Positions 53,784 to 64,000 of a DNA stretch of 64,000 bases are shown piece by piece. The notes below the pieces were generated by a model. That model was given only the letters and a program-made list of their open reading frames with translations. It ran no database searches and was not told where the DNA came from. Each line of letters opens with the position of its first letter. Within the stretch, counting starts at the first letter, position 1. This DNA is from Salvia splendens (Eukaryota > Streptophyta > Magnoliopsida > Lamiales > Lamiaceae): contig NC_056035.1 in NCBI RefSeq assembly GCF_004379255.2, forward strand, positions 15,025,902 to 15,089,901, given 5' to 3'. A program made the translations under genes and the position numbers.

Positions 53784-54311
53784 TGTTGGGGTACAAACCC
53801 ATCCCACATCGGATGAGTGAGGGAAGTTGGAAGGTGTATATAATTCCTGTCCAACCCCAATTAGTTTGAGGCCTTTTGGGAGTGACCCAAAAACAAATCC
53901 GTGCGGGCTTGACCCAAAGCGGACAATATCAAACTAATGTTGCAGTAGACGATCCTAACAAGTGGTATCAGAGCCCAGGTGGCTATGGGTTGTGCCTGGA
54001 TGAGCCCCGGTTAGGGTCGGGCCCTGAAGGACTCAGAGTTAGAGTCGGGCCAGGATGACCCAGGGGCCAGGGCTGGAACGACCCATGTTCGTGTCGACTG
54101 CGTTCCCGATGTGGTCTCGGTTTGAGGGGAGGTTTGTTGGGGTACAAACTCATCCCACATCGGATGAGTGAGGGAAGTTGGAAGGTGTATATAATTCCTG
54201 TCCAACCCCAATTAGTTTGAGGCCTTTTGGGAGTGACCCAAAAACAAATCCGTGCGGGCTTGACCCAAAGCGGACAATATCAAACTAATGTTGCAGTCGA
54301 CGATCCTAACA
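53784..54311. mobile_element. TRIM (terminal-repeat retrotransposon in miniature), 528 bp
   Basis: 177-bp terminal direct repeats (53784-53960 and 54135-54311) start TGTTGGGGTACAAA, contain TCCCACATCGGATGAG and end CCTAACA. They differ at two bases by eye. A CTTTT duplication flanks the element (53779-53783 and 54312-54316). The inner 174 bp carries a Met-tRNA primer-binding site (AGTGGTATCAGAGCCC) right after the left repeat and a purine tract (TTTGAGGGGAGG) before the right one. No coding capacity. All hallmarks of a TRIM, mobilised by proteins of other elements. Confidence 0.93.
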
Positions 54312-54316
54312 CTTTT

Positions 54317-55279
54317 AACGCAAAACAAGTGCAGAAAATCGAAATGAATAAATGCTTGATGAAACCGGACCCACTTTATTTACAACATCTCACTCGTTAG
54401 GCACCCACAAAGTAGAGGAAAATTAGGATTTTAAAAGTGCTCTATCCTCTATGATGGGATGAAGTTCCCTTAAAAACTACCCAGTCCAACGACGAAGACG
54501 GCTCGACAATTACATATCTTAGGCTTCTTCCATGCTAAGATTGAACGAGTGGCATTCAACCATAAACATGTTAACCATCAGAAATGGTGATAACAAGGCA
54601 GCATAGATTCTGCTTCAGAGGGATTACAGCTAGACCTAAGCATCATCTATATTGGTAAGAAAAGAAATATAGTCCTAATATAAGCTACCCTGGGAAGAGA
54701 AACCGTCAGCTAAGGTTAGGTTATCAGAACCCCATCGCACAAGCACAACCTCCAATCTATTGCTCTCACCCATGATACTTCAAGAGAGACTCAATTTAGT
54801 CCTATACAAGGAAAAGTGAGGGGGCAGGGATTGAGAATATAGTTGAGAGAAGGGATCAACGTAGTGCAAACTCAATTCCATAGACTGATGGTTCATTACA
54901 ATCGGACACACCAACATGCAACAGTAATAGAACAACAAAGTCAAGCATGTGAGATGGGATTGTCTTGACCACAAGGAACTGCCGTAAGGCATAACCATAA
55001 GGTCACACTATTCCTACACTTTCAACCAGATTCTCACAGTCAACTACAGGTCATAATCCTTTTTGTAGAGTTCCCTCAACTATGGATGGGACAACCAAGA
55101 ATATCTACACAAAGTTCCCACTTCCCACATAAGTGGGACAATCCAAAATTAAAGAACACAAAAGGCATCAATGATATATGAAGGAAGTGTGCATACATTC
55201 CAAGTTACTAAGCTACAATCTATGAGATTCGACAAATTTCCTATTTTCTGCTGCATTTAATTCAATTCCCACAGTAACC
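54317..55279. other. Intergenic, no gene recognised
   Basis: Probably includes the 3' UTR of the downstream minus-strand small gene near its right end. Confidence 0.45.
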
Positions 55280-55695
55280 TTACTCGTCGACCTCCATCGC
55301 CTGGGCAGCTTTAGCTTTGGCCAATGGTGTCATCCTCGTTTTCAACTTTTTCTTTCCTACTTGAAATCCACTCCCTCCCTTCTTCTTACTGCTGCTACCA
55401 TCAACCTGAGCACCGCACAAATCAATTTCTTCAGGAAATAATCTCCAAACTCAGAAGATATATGGCTAATCTAACATGCTAAACCATGGAAAACAGTATA
55501 ACCTAGCTGAAATAGTAATATGCACATAATCAAATAGTCACATATTCAACTCGACAGAAAAGAGAAATTGACAATAATCGAAGAAAAGAAGTGAGCTTTG
55601 TATTGAAGAAAAATTCATACTTTCATCTTATTTTTCTTGGCTTTTAGCTTCTTTTCCCTCTTTTCCTTCGCTTCTTTTTCTCCTGTTTCCAGCAT
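55280..55695 (-). CDS. Small lysine-rich protein (66 aa), function unknown
   Basis: Minus-strand exon 1 (55695-55621) starts MLETGEKEAKEKREKKLKAK and is joined in phase 0 by a GT-AG intron to exon 2 (55405-55280), VDGSSSKKKGGSGFQVGKKK, then LKTRMTPLAKAKAAQAMEVDE and a stop. The product is extremely basic with an acidic end. No membrane segment or signal peptide. The composition suggests a nuclear or nucleolar protein, perhaps in ribosome biogenesis, but I do not recognise the family. The conserved-looking KTRMTPLAKAKAAQAMEVD tail argues it is real. Confidence 0.62.
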
Positions 55696-57312
55696 CGATC
55701 GAAAGCAACGTGAGAAATTGATAATCAACAAAGAGAATTGATTTTAGCGGAATGACTAAATCAACAAGAAAACTAGTTAAACGTAATATAAAGGCATTGC
55801 TTTTAAGATCGAAATCATGCAGCCTTTTTCTCCGACCTAAATCGTTCTCCTTCGACAGTATCTCCGTGATCTGACTCCAATCAGGGCGCCCAGTTGGATA
55901 CGATTACAAATCCTAGGACTTCAATTTCTCAATTTAGAACTTTTTTTTTTTCTTAAGCCATCAAAGTTCTTTATATTTTTCTGAAGCCTCCAAAGTTCTG
56001 AAAATCATGGTACTAATTATGACCCATCAAATTCCAAACGATCTCTAATTTCAATCATCAAACTAAAATAAAATACTTTCACATATAAATAGGTTATTCA
56101 TGAATGGTACGAGATTTAATTAACAAAAATAAGATAAAACTATAAAATATGAGAAAATATTGCTATAAATATATATGGAGTTTTTTTATAAGACGAAAGA
56201 AAAAAAAATTTAATCTATTTATATAAGAATTTATATGGAGTAGTAAATCTTACTATGTCTTATGTTTAATATAAAAAAAATGAATATCGTCAAATTAAAT
56301 TTCAAATTTTTAGACAAACCACATCTCAAGGTCCTATACTAATACATTTTACTTCATTAGGTCATTTTACAAAAAAAAAATCGTTAGATCCTTGTATCAA
56401 TATATTTTTATTTTATTTCTATTAGGTTTTTTTATAATTTTTTTCTCTATCTTATACTAATGCACTTTAATTTAAGAGATTTATATACTTTTATAGTATT
56501 AATTTGTTTGGATCTTTATTTAACATAGTTCACAATTTAATTAATTTATCTTGATTTAGTTAAAATAATTTTTCTAATATGTTTTACGATTAATTTAGTT
56601 GCCATGTAGCTAAAAATTATTGGAAAATGAAAGATTTATTGATATTATCAATTAGATCATCTCCAATGGTATACTAAAACATAAAATGGAATAGGTAATT
56701 AGCTTTAATGGTACTCAAAAACCAATTTCATTTTTAGTTTTTAAGAAAAAAATACATATCTTTAAGTTTACACTAAACCAAAACCTAAAAGTTTTTCAAA
56801 TTTTGTGAGTAAAGGAGACATAAAAATATTTTTTTATTTTGAGTTTAGTATAAATAGTTTTGACGTGACATCTACACTAAAATGAGTTTGAGTTTAATGT
56901 AAATGGTTGTAGATCCTCTTATCTACTTATAATTTTTTTTAATTTTTTAATACTCCTATATAAGAAAAAAATAAAAAAACAAATAAATAATTTTTTAATA
57001 CTCCTATATAAGAAAAAATTTTAAAAATAAATAAATAATTGTACAAGAAAAAATAGTTAAATTCTATGAAATCCGTTATGTTCCTTCCAACCAAATTTAT
57101 GAGCCCAAATAAAAAAATAAATACATACGCCAAACAATATGTATAAATTAAACCCCAACTCCGTTGCAGTGCCCCGAAACCCTTACTCCCATCCACCGTC
57201 GTGCTCCGTCGTGGCGCCGACGCATTGGTTTACCGATTAGTCACCAAGTAGCCGCCGTTGATCAGACTTTACAGTCAGCTCTGACTCCCAGAGCCGAGCG
57301 GCGGGAGAAGTG
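55696..57312. other. AT-rich spacer upstream of PRL1
   Basis: No gene. The last 200 bp is the PRL1 promoter and leader. A tandem repeat lies at 56938-57045. Confidence 0.5.
56938..57045. repeat. Two-copy AT-rich tandem repeat
   Basis: The unit TTTTTTAATACTCCTATATAAGAAAAAA plus an A-rich tail appears twice with a period of about 53 bp. Confidence 0.6.
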
Positions 57313-60300
57313 ATGGAAACCGAGCTGCCCATAGAGCCGCAGTCGCTCAAGAAGCTAAGCTTCAAATCCCTAAAGCGTTCCCTCGATCTATTCTCTCCTA
57401 CCCACGGTCAAATTCCGCCACCCGATGCCGAAAGGTTTGTGGGAACCTCTAATTACACTTCATCGATTATTGCCGTTTGAATAATTTTTTTTTTTGGAGT
57501 TCCATTTGATAATTCGGTAATGTATCCCTAATTTGAATAAATAACTAATTTTTCTTTTCTCTGTGTGCAGCGCCAAGATTCGAATAAGTCATAAGGTGAG
57601 TGCTGAATAATCCATGTTTAGATGTGTATCAAATGTGTCTTTCGAAAAGTTGGGTGTTGTGCATTTTCTTTGAGAGTATAGGCGAAGTGTTCCTGGCTTT
57701 ACAACCCCACAAACCACTCTCCTCCATTACCAACTACTTGGATTTCGCTTAAAATGGGTCTATTCGGGTGATCAAGCCCTATCTTGATGCTAAATATTAA
57801 TTTGAAAGGAAAAGAAGTGCCTTTTGTTGGGAACTTGTTTGTCATGGCATAGATGTCAAGAATTGGATGAGCTCCGTTTAGTGGCTCAACTGTAATGTGG
57901 CTATACGAATTATGCCCCTGTAGAGACTGCTGAACATTATTTTTAGAAACGTCTAAAGCTATCTCCCTCCCGCCGTTGCATAAGTACAACTATACTGGTC
58001 ACTTTAGAGAGTTTCGATTCTCATTTTTATAGTGTTCTGTGCTGTAGCTGAATTCCGAGTATGTAAGAGTGAAGACCTCGTCGTCTGAACATGCTGCTAA
58101 TGCTGCAAAGATTCAAGCACAGCAAGCACCTACTCCCTCCAATGCCCTTGCTCTTCCAGGTATTGCAACCTTTGCCAATTTTCAAACCTTATAGCTTTTA
58201 GTTTGTTGATGGGCATCTTTTATTTTCATCTATCTATAACAATTACACAAAATTATTGAATAGGATATTTCAACGAAACACAATTACCATCACTATCTTT
58301 CTACTTGATATAGATAAGCCGAAGGGTTAGCAACATGTCAGATTTTATCTGTTAAGACCTGCAGCAGTTACACGGGCATTTTTCACTTTAACGCTTCCAT
58401 TACTTCTTCCCATGTCCCATCTTTGTTTTGGTTTATACCTGGTATTGACCTGTCAACATTTCTGCAGGTCCTCAACAATCAAATGATACCCAGACGGGAG
58501 GGTCACCGAAGGATCTGGTGTCTAGTTCAACAGGGCAGCCTAGGGGCTCGTATGTAACTTTTAGGACTTCTTTTCCTACTGAATATTACTTTTTTCTACA
58601 CCACTATATACCTTCATCACTTACTAGTTACTAGTGCAGAGATCTAGGATTTTTTTAAAAAAATTATGGTGTATTTCTCAAAGCACCATATTAAAAATGT
58701 ACACTCACTGCATCTTTCTGTAACATACGGCTATTGCAATTGTGAATGTTTGGTGCAGAGCGGATGTTGGTGGTCAAGGAAGGAGCTCAGCTATTGTTTC
58801 ATCCCATATCTCATCTGAAAGGTCTTCTATTTGTATTTTTTTTTATTTTTTTCTATAATGTTAAATATACAGATTTATTATATATGAAGTATTGAACACA
58901 CATGCTTAATGGTCACGGGATAATGTCTCAACATTCAAATTGTACACTTTGGAAGGTATCACTAGCTAGCTACAAGGACTTTGCTTGAGCTGAATAATGA
59001 ATGCTATAATCTGTCATTAGTTCAAATGAAGAAGCATTAAGCATTACATTTGTCACATTTGGGAAGGCAGAAGGCACCATCATCCCTGCGATTAATATTT
59101 TGTTCTGTTGGATGAACAGGAACATGTCAACTTCTGCCATCATGGAAAGGATTCCAAGCAGATGGCCTCGTCCTGTTTGGCATGCACCCTGGAAGAATTA
59201 CAGAGTGAGATTCTACTTCCATGTCTCACTGATACACTGGTTGCGATTCCTTTTGATCTTTCAACATGTCTTAAACAAGCTTTGATCTCTCTAGGTAATC
59301 AGTGGCCATTTGGGATGGGTACGGTCTGTTGCCATTGACCCAAGTAACACTTGGTTTTGCACAGGATCTGCTGATCGGACAATTAAGGTTAGATTTACAT
59401 ATCTTGTTTTTCTTTAAAACTGTTCACCTCCGCCCCCTGAGAAATTTTAAACTGAATGGAGATGATATATATTAAGTTGAGTGATGTGAATATTTAAGGA
59501 CCTGGTTACACTCTAAAGACTTGGTGCGAACAGTTCCGTGTTTTTCCGCTCTTGAAGTTGTAATTGGATAAGATATTGCTAAAATAATACAGAGCCCAAC
59601 ACAAATAGTAAGAGAGATACTCCCTCCGTCCCACGTTACTTGAGTCGTATTCCATTTTGGGTTGTCCCGAGTTACTTGAGTCATTTCTCTTTTCGGCTAA
59701 AAACAAAACATCTAATCACACCTACTTTATTCTTTCTTATACTTTATTCTCTCCTCCCTCTCTTACTTTTTTCACTCATCTACTTTATTTTACTTTATTT
59801 AACTCACTAAACACAACTTTCTTAAATCTCGTGCCGAAAAGAAATGCCTCAAGTAATGTGGGGCGGAGGGAGTATTTAAGTTCTTTTTCATATCATTTGG
59901 TACTTGAGAGTTAGGAATATTTTGAATGAATCTGGCCCCACATCCATGGACAACTGATGCCATTATATAGTCGAGTAACATGAACAATAATACCTCTATA
60001 TTCAGTTAAGTCATACAGATACGTGGATACTATCTCACTTCGAAGGAAAGTGACCTTTTGCATGCTAATACTTCAGGTTCATATGATTTGTGAATGCCTT
60101 TTGCCCGTCTTATTATTTGTACTTGGTTATATTTGTCATAAGCTAATATGTCATCATTCAGAAAATTCAACACATTTTGTTCCCATATTCAAGTGTTTCT
60201 TTTTCTTTTCTTTTTTTATTGGTATGTGTGCAAGTCATGTCCTCAATTCCTTTCTGCTGTATTCTTTCCGTTCATTAAATTTTCTTCCTTCTGTTGTGGC

Positions 60301-62232
60301 AAGATATGGGACCTAGCAAGTGGCCGATTGAAACTAACACTTACTGGTCACATTGACCAAGTACGAGGTAGTTTAGTTTTTCATTTTGTGTTATTCAATT
60401 TTTTAATCAGTTGGTGATATGAATATAAGAACAAAATTTTCTCGCAGGTTTGGCTGTCAGCAACAAGCATACATATATGTTTTCTGCCGGTGATGATAAA
60501 TTAGTAAAATGTTGGGACCTAGAGCAAAATAAGGTAGCCCGTGCAATCTTAACAGCTTCTTCAGCTGAGTACATCACTACATCTATTGGCTAATTGTAAT
60601 GTTGCTTACTTTTTATTTTTAGGTTATTCGTTCTTATCACGGTCACCTTAGTGGTGTTTATTGCTTGGCGCTTCATCCTACCATTGACATTTTGCTTACG
60701 GGAGGTCGAGATTCTGTGTGTCGGGTATGTATTACATTTTACACTCTCATGGTACCTCGTTTCACTGACTACGTAGTAATCTAGTATCTGTGATGGTTTT
60801 AGGTATGGGATATTCGCAGCAAAGCGCAAATTCGTACACTTCCTGGGCATGATAATACTGTTTGTTCAGTATTCACGAGACCTACGGCAAGTGCATTACT
60901 ATCAAAAGTATCTGCTGTAAGCTAGAAATTACTCTTTCAGTTATAACTCATGGCATGACTTGGTTCTTGCAGGATCCACAAGTCATTACAGGTTCCCATG
61001 ATTCAACAATAAAGTTGTGGGATCTTAGAACTGGTATTGTTTTTTAAAGTGCATGTGTTATTTGATAGTACTATAATTATTTCATTTCTCTTTTCTAAAG
61101 TCAAGGTCCTTGCCATCTCAGGTAAAACAATGTCAACCCTGACACACCACAAGAAATCTGTACGAGCTATGGCTCCACATCCTACAGAGTAAGCATTTAT
61201 ATATGGAAGTTGTAGTACCTTTTTCCCATTTGGCCTAAGTTCGCATTTCCTTTTCCAGGGATGCTTTTGTATCTGCGTCCGCTGAGAATATCAAGAAGTT
61301 TAGACTTCCAAGAGGAGAATTCATGCACAACATGCTGTAAGTTTTTTAATAAAAAGGGGGGGATGGAATTCTTTCTAAATAGTAGTCACAAATATACTAT
61401 ATAAGAGAATACTAAAGATCCGAGCCATATAATTTCTCAATTCCGATACAAGGTGCTTATTAGATCGAATATACTTAAGTGATCTAAGAGAATGAATGAT
61501 TTGATGTATCCAGACTAATACCATCCAAGTCATTTCGTGCTTGGAGTATATATGGTTGCGTATAGATGATAATTCTCTTCAATAGAAATCTCTCCCCCTC
61601 CAAAGTATAAGATCATGTGGCATCACGATTCACATGAATGTAATGTATTCCAAACTCATAGTTGATTACCTGATTACATGTTTTCCTCATGCAGCTCCCA
61701 ACAGAAAACCATTATTAATGCCGCAGCAGTCAACGAGGAAGGTGTACTGGCCACAGCTGGTGAGTTGCAGCAAACATGAAAATATGTCTTCTCCCCTTCT
61801 CAAAGGGTTTTCTTTTTGTGCACAGCTCATTCCACCTTTCCCGGTTTCTACAATTAATCGATTTTTTACTTCTTACCCTTTCCTTCCATTTGATTCATCT
61901 TAGGGGATAATGGAAGTCTATGGTTCTGGGACTGGACAAGTGGTCACAATTTTCAACAAGCACAAACAATTGTTCAACCTGGTATGCATTTATAAACATA
62001 TTTATTTATCTATTAAATCTGCTTGAGAAGCGTCAAACCTAACCCGGATATTATTTCAGGGTCGCTGGAGAGCGAAGCTGGTATCTATTCCATCATGTAC
62101 GATCTGACTGGGTCGAGGCTTATCACCTGCGAGGCAGACAAAACAATCAAAATGTGGAAAGAAGATGAGACGGCAACCCCAGAAACTCATCCCCTGCACT
62201 TCAAGCCACCCAGAGACATGCGACGCTTCTGA
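57313..62232 (+). CDS. PRL1: PRL1 (pleiotropic regulatory locus 1) WD40 protein
   Basis: Seventeen exons: 57313-57434, 57571-57595, 58048-58159, 58468-58549, 58759-58821, 59120-59204, 59295-59387, 60304-60367, 60448-60533, 60623-60724, 60803-60886, 60973-61033, 61122-61188, 61259-61336, 61695-61759, 61904-61981, 62060-62232. They join in phase to 479 residues. The N-terminus has the PRL1 signature [40 protein letters not shown] precedes seven WD40 blades from residue 164 ([35 protein letters not shown]). It ends PRDMRRF. PRL1 is a subunit of the NineTeen/MOS4-associated spliceosome complex in the nucleus, affecting splicing, immunity and sugar/hormone signalling. Intron 11 has a GC donor. Fully intact. 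Confidence 0.96.
59620..59872. mobile_element. Stowaway-type MITE in PRL1 intron 7 (253 bp)
   Basis: TIRs CTCCCTCCGTCCCACGTTACTTGAG and its complement at the right end, flanked by TA dinucleotides (59618-59619 and 59873-59874). This is the Tc1/mariner Stowaway signature. No coding capacity. Confidence 0.88.
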
Positions 62233-64000
62233 TCGGGTTTTCTACATAGATTTTCTGACTTGCTTGTTACACTTTCATGCCCCATCTTCTTTGGAGGCTT
62301 GATCTATGTTGTAAAACTCGGCTTATGTTTTTATGAGCTCTTCAATTTGCTCGTCAGCTTCATTTTCAATCTATAGTTTTTTGTTGTAGTATTTAAGCAT
62401 AATTTTTTCCCTCCTACTTCCAAATTTTTGTCTTTTAGTTTTGATTTTTCGTTTTTATGTATATTATGGAGTACGATTATTATTAGTTTACAAATCACCT
62501 ATTTTGTGTTCTGCTATTCTGTAGTATTAATCGAATGTTAATATTATGTAGTTTTTTAGTTTTAATAAAATTCATAATATTCAGTTATTTTCATATTAAT
62601 TAATTAGAATATGTACGGCTTGGCTCGGCTGCTGTGGGAAACATAACACGATTATATTTGAGTATTTTTGTTCTTCAATAAGTTCGAACGAAACTTATTT
62701 GCGTAAATATTATCAGTAATTATAAGAAGTATCTTTCTTATGTAAAATTTATTTGTTTGCTTATAAAAGGAATAATCCAAACGAGCTACACAAAAAAAAT
62801 TTATTTGTTTGCTTATTTGTTGTACAATTTTAATATATGTATAAATTCAATCACTCGAAACTAGTTTACGCTTTATATGGAATTTATGATAGAAAAACAA
62901 AGTATAGCTGAGCGGTTGATGTAGATCTAATTTAAATTTTGTGATTTATATTCTAGTAATAGATCCATATTTTTGTATCTTTCAATAGTAAACCTAGTAA
63001 TACCATTTCCATTCATTAAAATGTGAGTATTCTGTATTATTCTACACCATTTCGGTAGAAAAGAAAATTTCTCCTTTCGCGTGATAAGGAAAATAACTTT
63101 TTTCAATTATATTCAATATTCTTTACAATATTACAAATTTATCGGAAAAAATCATCTAACAAAAGCACTGCGTTTAATTTCGACGATAAAATTAAAAAAC
63201 TCAATCAACTTCAACTAAATTGAATTTAAAGTTAAAGACTTCAACCAACTTGGTTAAATGTACACATAAGGATATCACAAACATTCTTGAAAAAGTATCC
63301 TAAACTTTCTTGAAAAATCACACTAAAAAGAACACTCCATAACTTTGTCGTTGTCGGTGAAGGAAAACCAAAACCTAAAAAGAACACCTGTAAATAGGCA
63401 AACTTCGATTCCTGTCGAGCTGTTGTTAAAACTCAACCTTCTCTATTTGGCTTTAACTCATTCTGTCTCATTTGTAAGATAAAAAGGTTGTTGAAATCCT
63501 TGTAATTGTATGATCAACAAAATGTGATCAGATGCTAACAAGTGATCAGTTGATGACAAACCAAAAGAGTCATTTCCCATTTAACTTAAAAGCTTAGGTA
63601 GCTTAGTCTTTCCACTTAAATGGTACTCCCTCCGTTTCGTTATAGTTGAGGCGGAACTTTTGGGCACGGAGTCTAAGAAAGAGATGTTTAGTGAATTAAG
63701 TGAATAGGTAATAAAGTAGATGAAGTAGGTGGACTTTTAAAATTTGAATGACAAATTTTGATTTGAACTTGAAAAAAAAAATTCTTTTTATAAATTATTT
63801 TTTCATTTGTTAATTATCCAAATCCAACTTTAAATTCTGTAGATAACAAAAAAGAGAGAGATAGACCTACAACGTTAATTATTTAAATAAAAACTCATTT
63901 TCCTTCTTCAAAAAGGAAATGAAAATTTTATCCCTACTTTTTCATTTTTTGGCAATTTTATTTGGTTATTCATACCCTTTATTTGGAGTATTTGTTTTTT
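62233..64000. other. AT-rich region 3' of PRL1
   Basis: PRL1 3' UTR then AT-rich spacer. No gene. From 63624 a Stowaway-like end is present. Confidence 0.5.
63624..64000. mobile_element. Possible Stowaway-like MITE, one end only
   Basis: TACTCCCTCCGTTTCGTTATAG at 63623 onward is a typical left end. The matching right end GGGAG-TA is not in the window, so the element is truncated or continues outside. Confidence 0.45.

Noticed and set aside
1..64000. tRNA, rRNA or CRISPR arrays
   Set aside because: None recognised on either strand; the only tRNA-related motifs are retrotransposon primer-binding sites.

Overview
The window is plant nuclear DNA. The evidence is spliced genes with short introns, plant-only families (kiwellin, AHL AT-hook/PPC protein, PRL1, plant-type GT90 glucosyltransferases, UGT), Met-tRNA-primed Copia elements, a TRIM, a Stowaway MITE and AT-rich spacers. 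The gene set fits a eudicot, possibly an asterid; the species cannot be fixed from the sequence alone. All splice models were built by eye from phase, GT/GC-AG signals and remembered family similarity.

Layout. 0-2.2 kb: the 3' part of a hAT transposase gene, then a duplicated 3' flank enclosing two long hairpins, one made of hAT transposase sequence, and a CCGGTT-rich block. 3.0-3.4 kb: a broken fragment of a TAD1-like tRNA adenosine deaminase. 5.3-12.1 kb: two tandem six-exon GT90 O-glucosyltransferase genes; intron 1 of the first holds a Pack-MULE with pieces of an LRR receptor kinase and a DUF579 xylan methyltransferase. 12.8-13.7 kb (minus): an intact actin-depolymerizing factor gene. 16.5-18.9 kb: a dead PIF/Harbinger element with a small hAT element nested in its transposase. 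19.1-21.2 kb: a Ulp1-type SUMO protease gene whose last exon is tandemly duplicated. 22.2-28.8 kb (minus): a dead UDP-glycosyltransferase split by Copia-1.

29-49.5 kb is a kiwellin cluster of five copies (one intact, four damaged) invaded by three LTR retrotransposons. Copia-4 (intact polyprotein) sits in the TATA box of kiwellin 2, Copia-2 in its signal-peptide region and Copia-3 near its C-terminus, so a gene of about 560 bp is spread over about 16 kb counting its promoter. 49.5-51.4 kb (minus): an AHL transcription factor gene. 53.8-54.3 kb: a TRIM. 55.3-55.7 kb (minus): a two-exon gene for a 66-residue lysine-rich protein. 57.3-62.2 kb: a complete 17-exon PRL1 WD40 gene with a Stowaway MITE in intron 7.

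The housekeeping genes (ADF, AHL, PRL1, Ulp1, GT90) look functional and do not form a pathway. I found no unknown multi-gene system. The best leads are the hAT-derived tandem hairpins (a possible Mu-killer-like silencing locus), the Pack-MULE, the triple hit on kiwellin 2, and the duplicated protease exon in which a stop codon doubles as the next splice acceptor.
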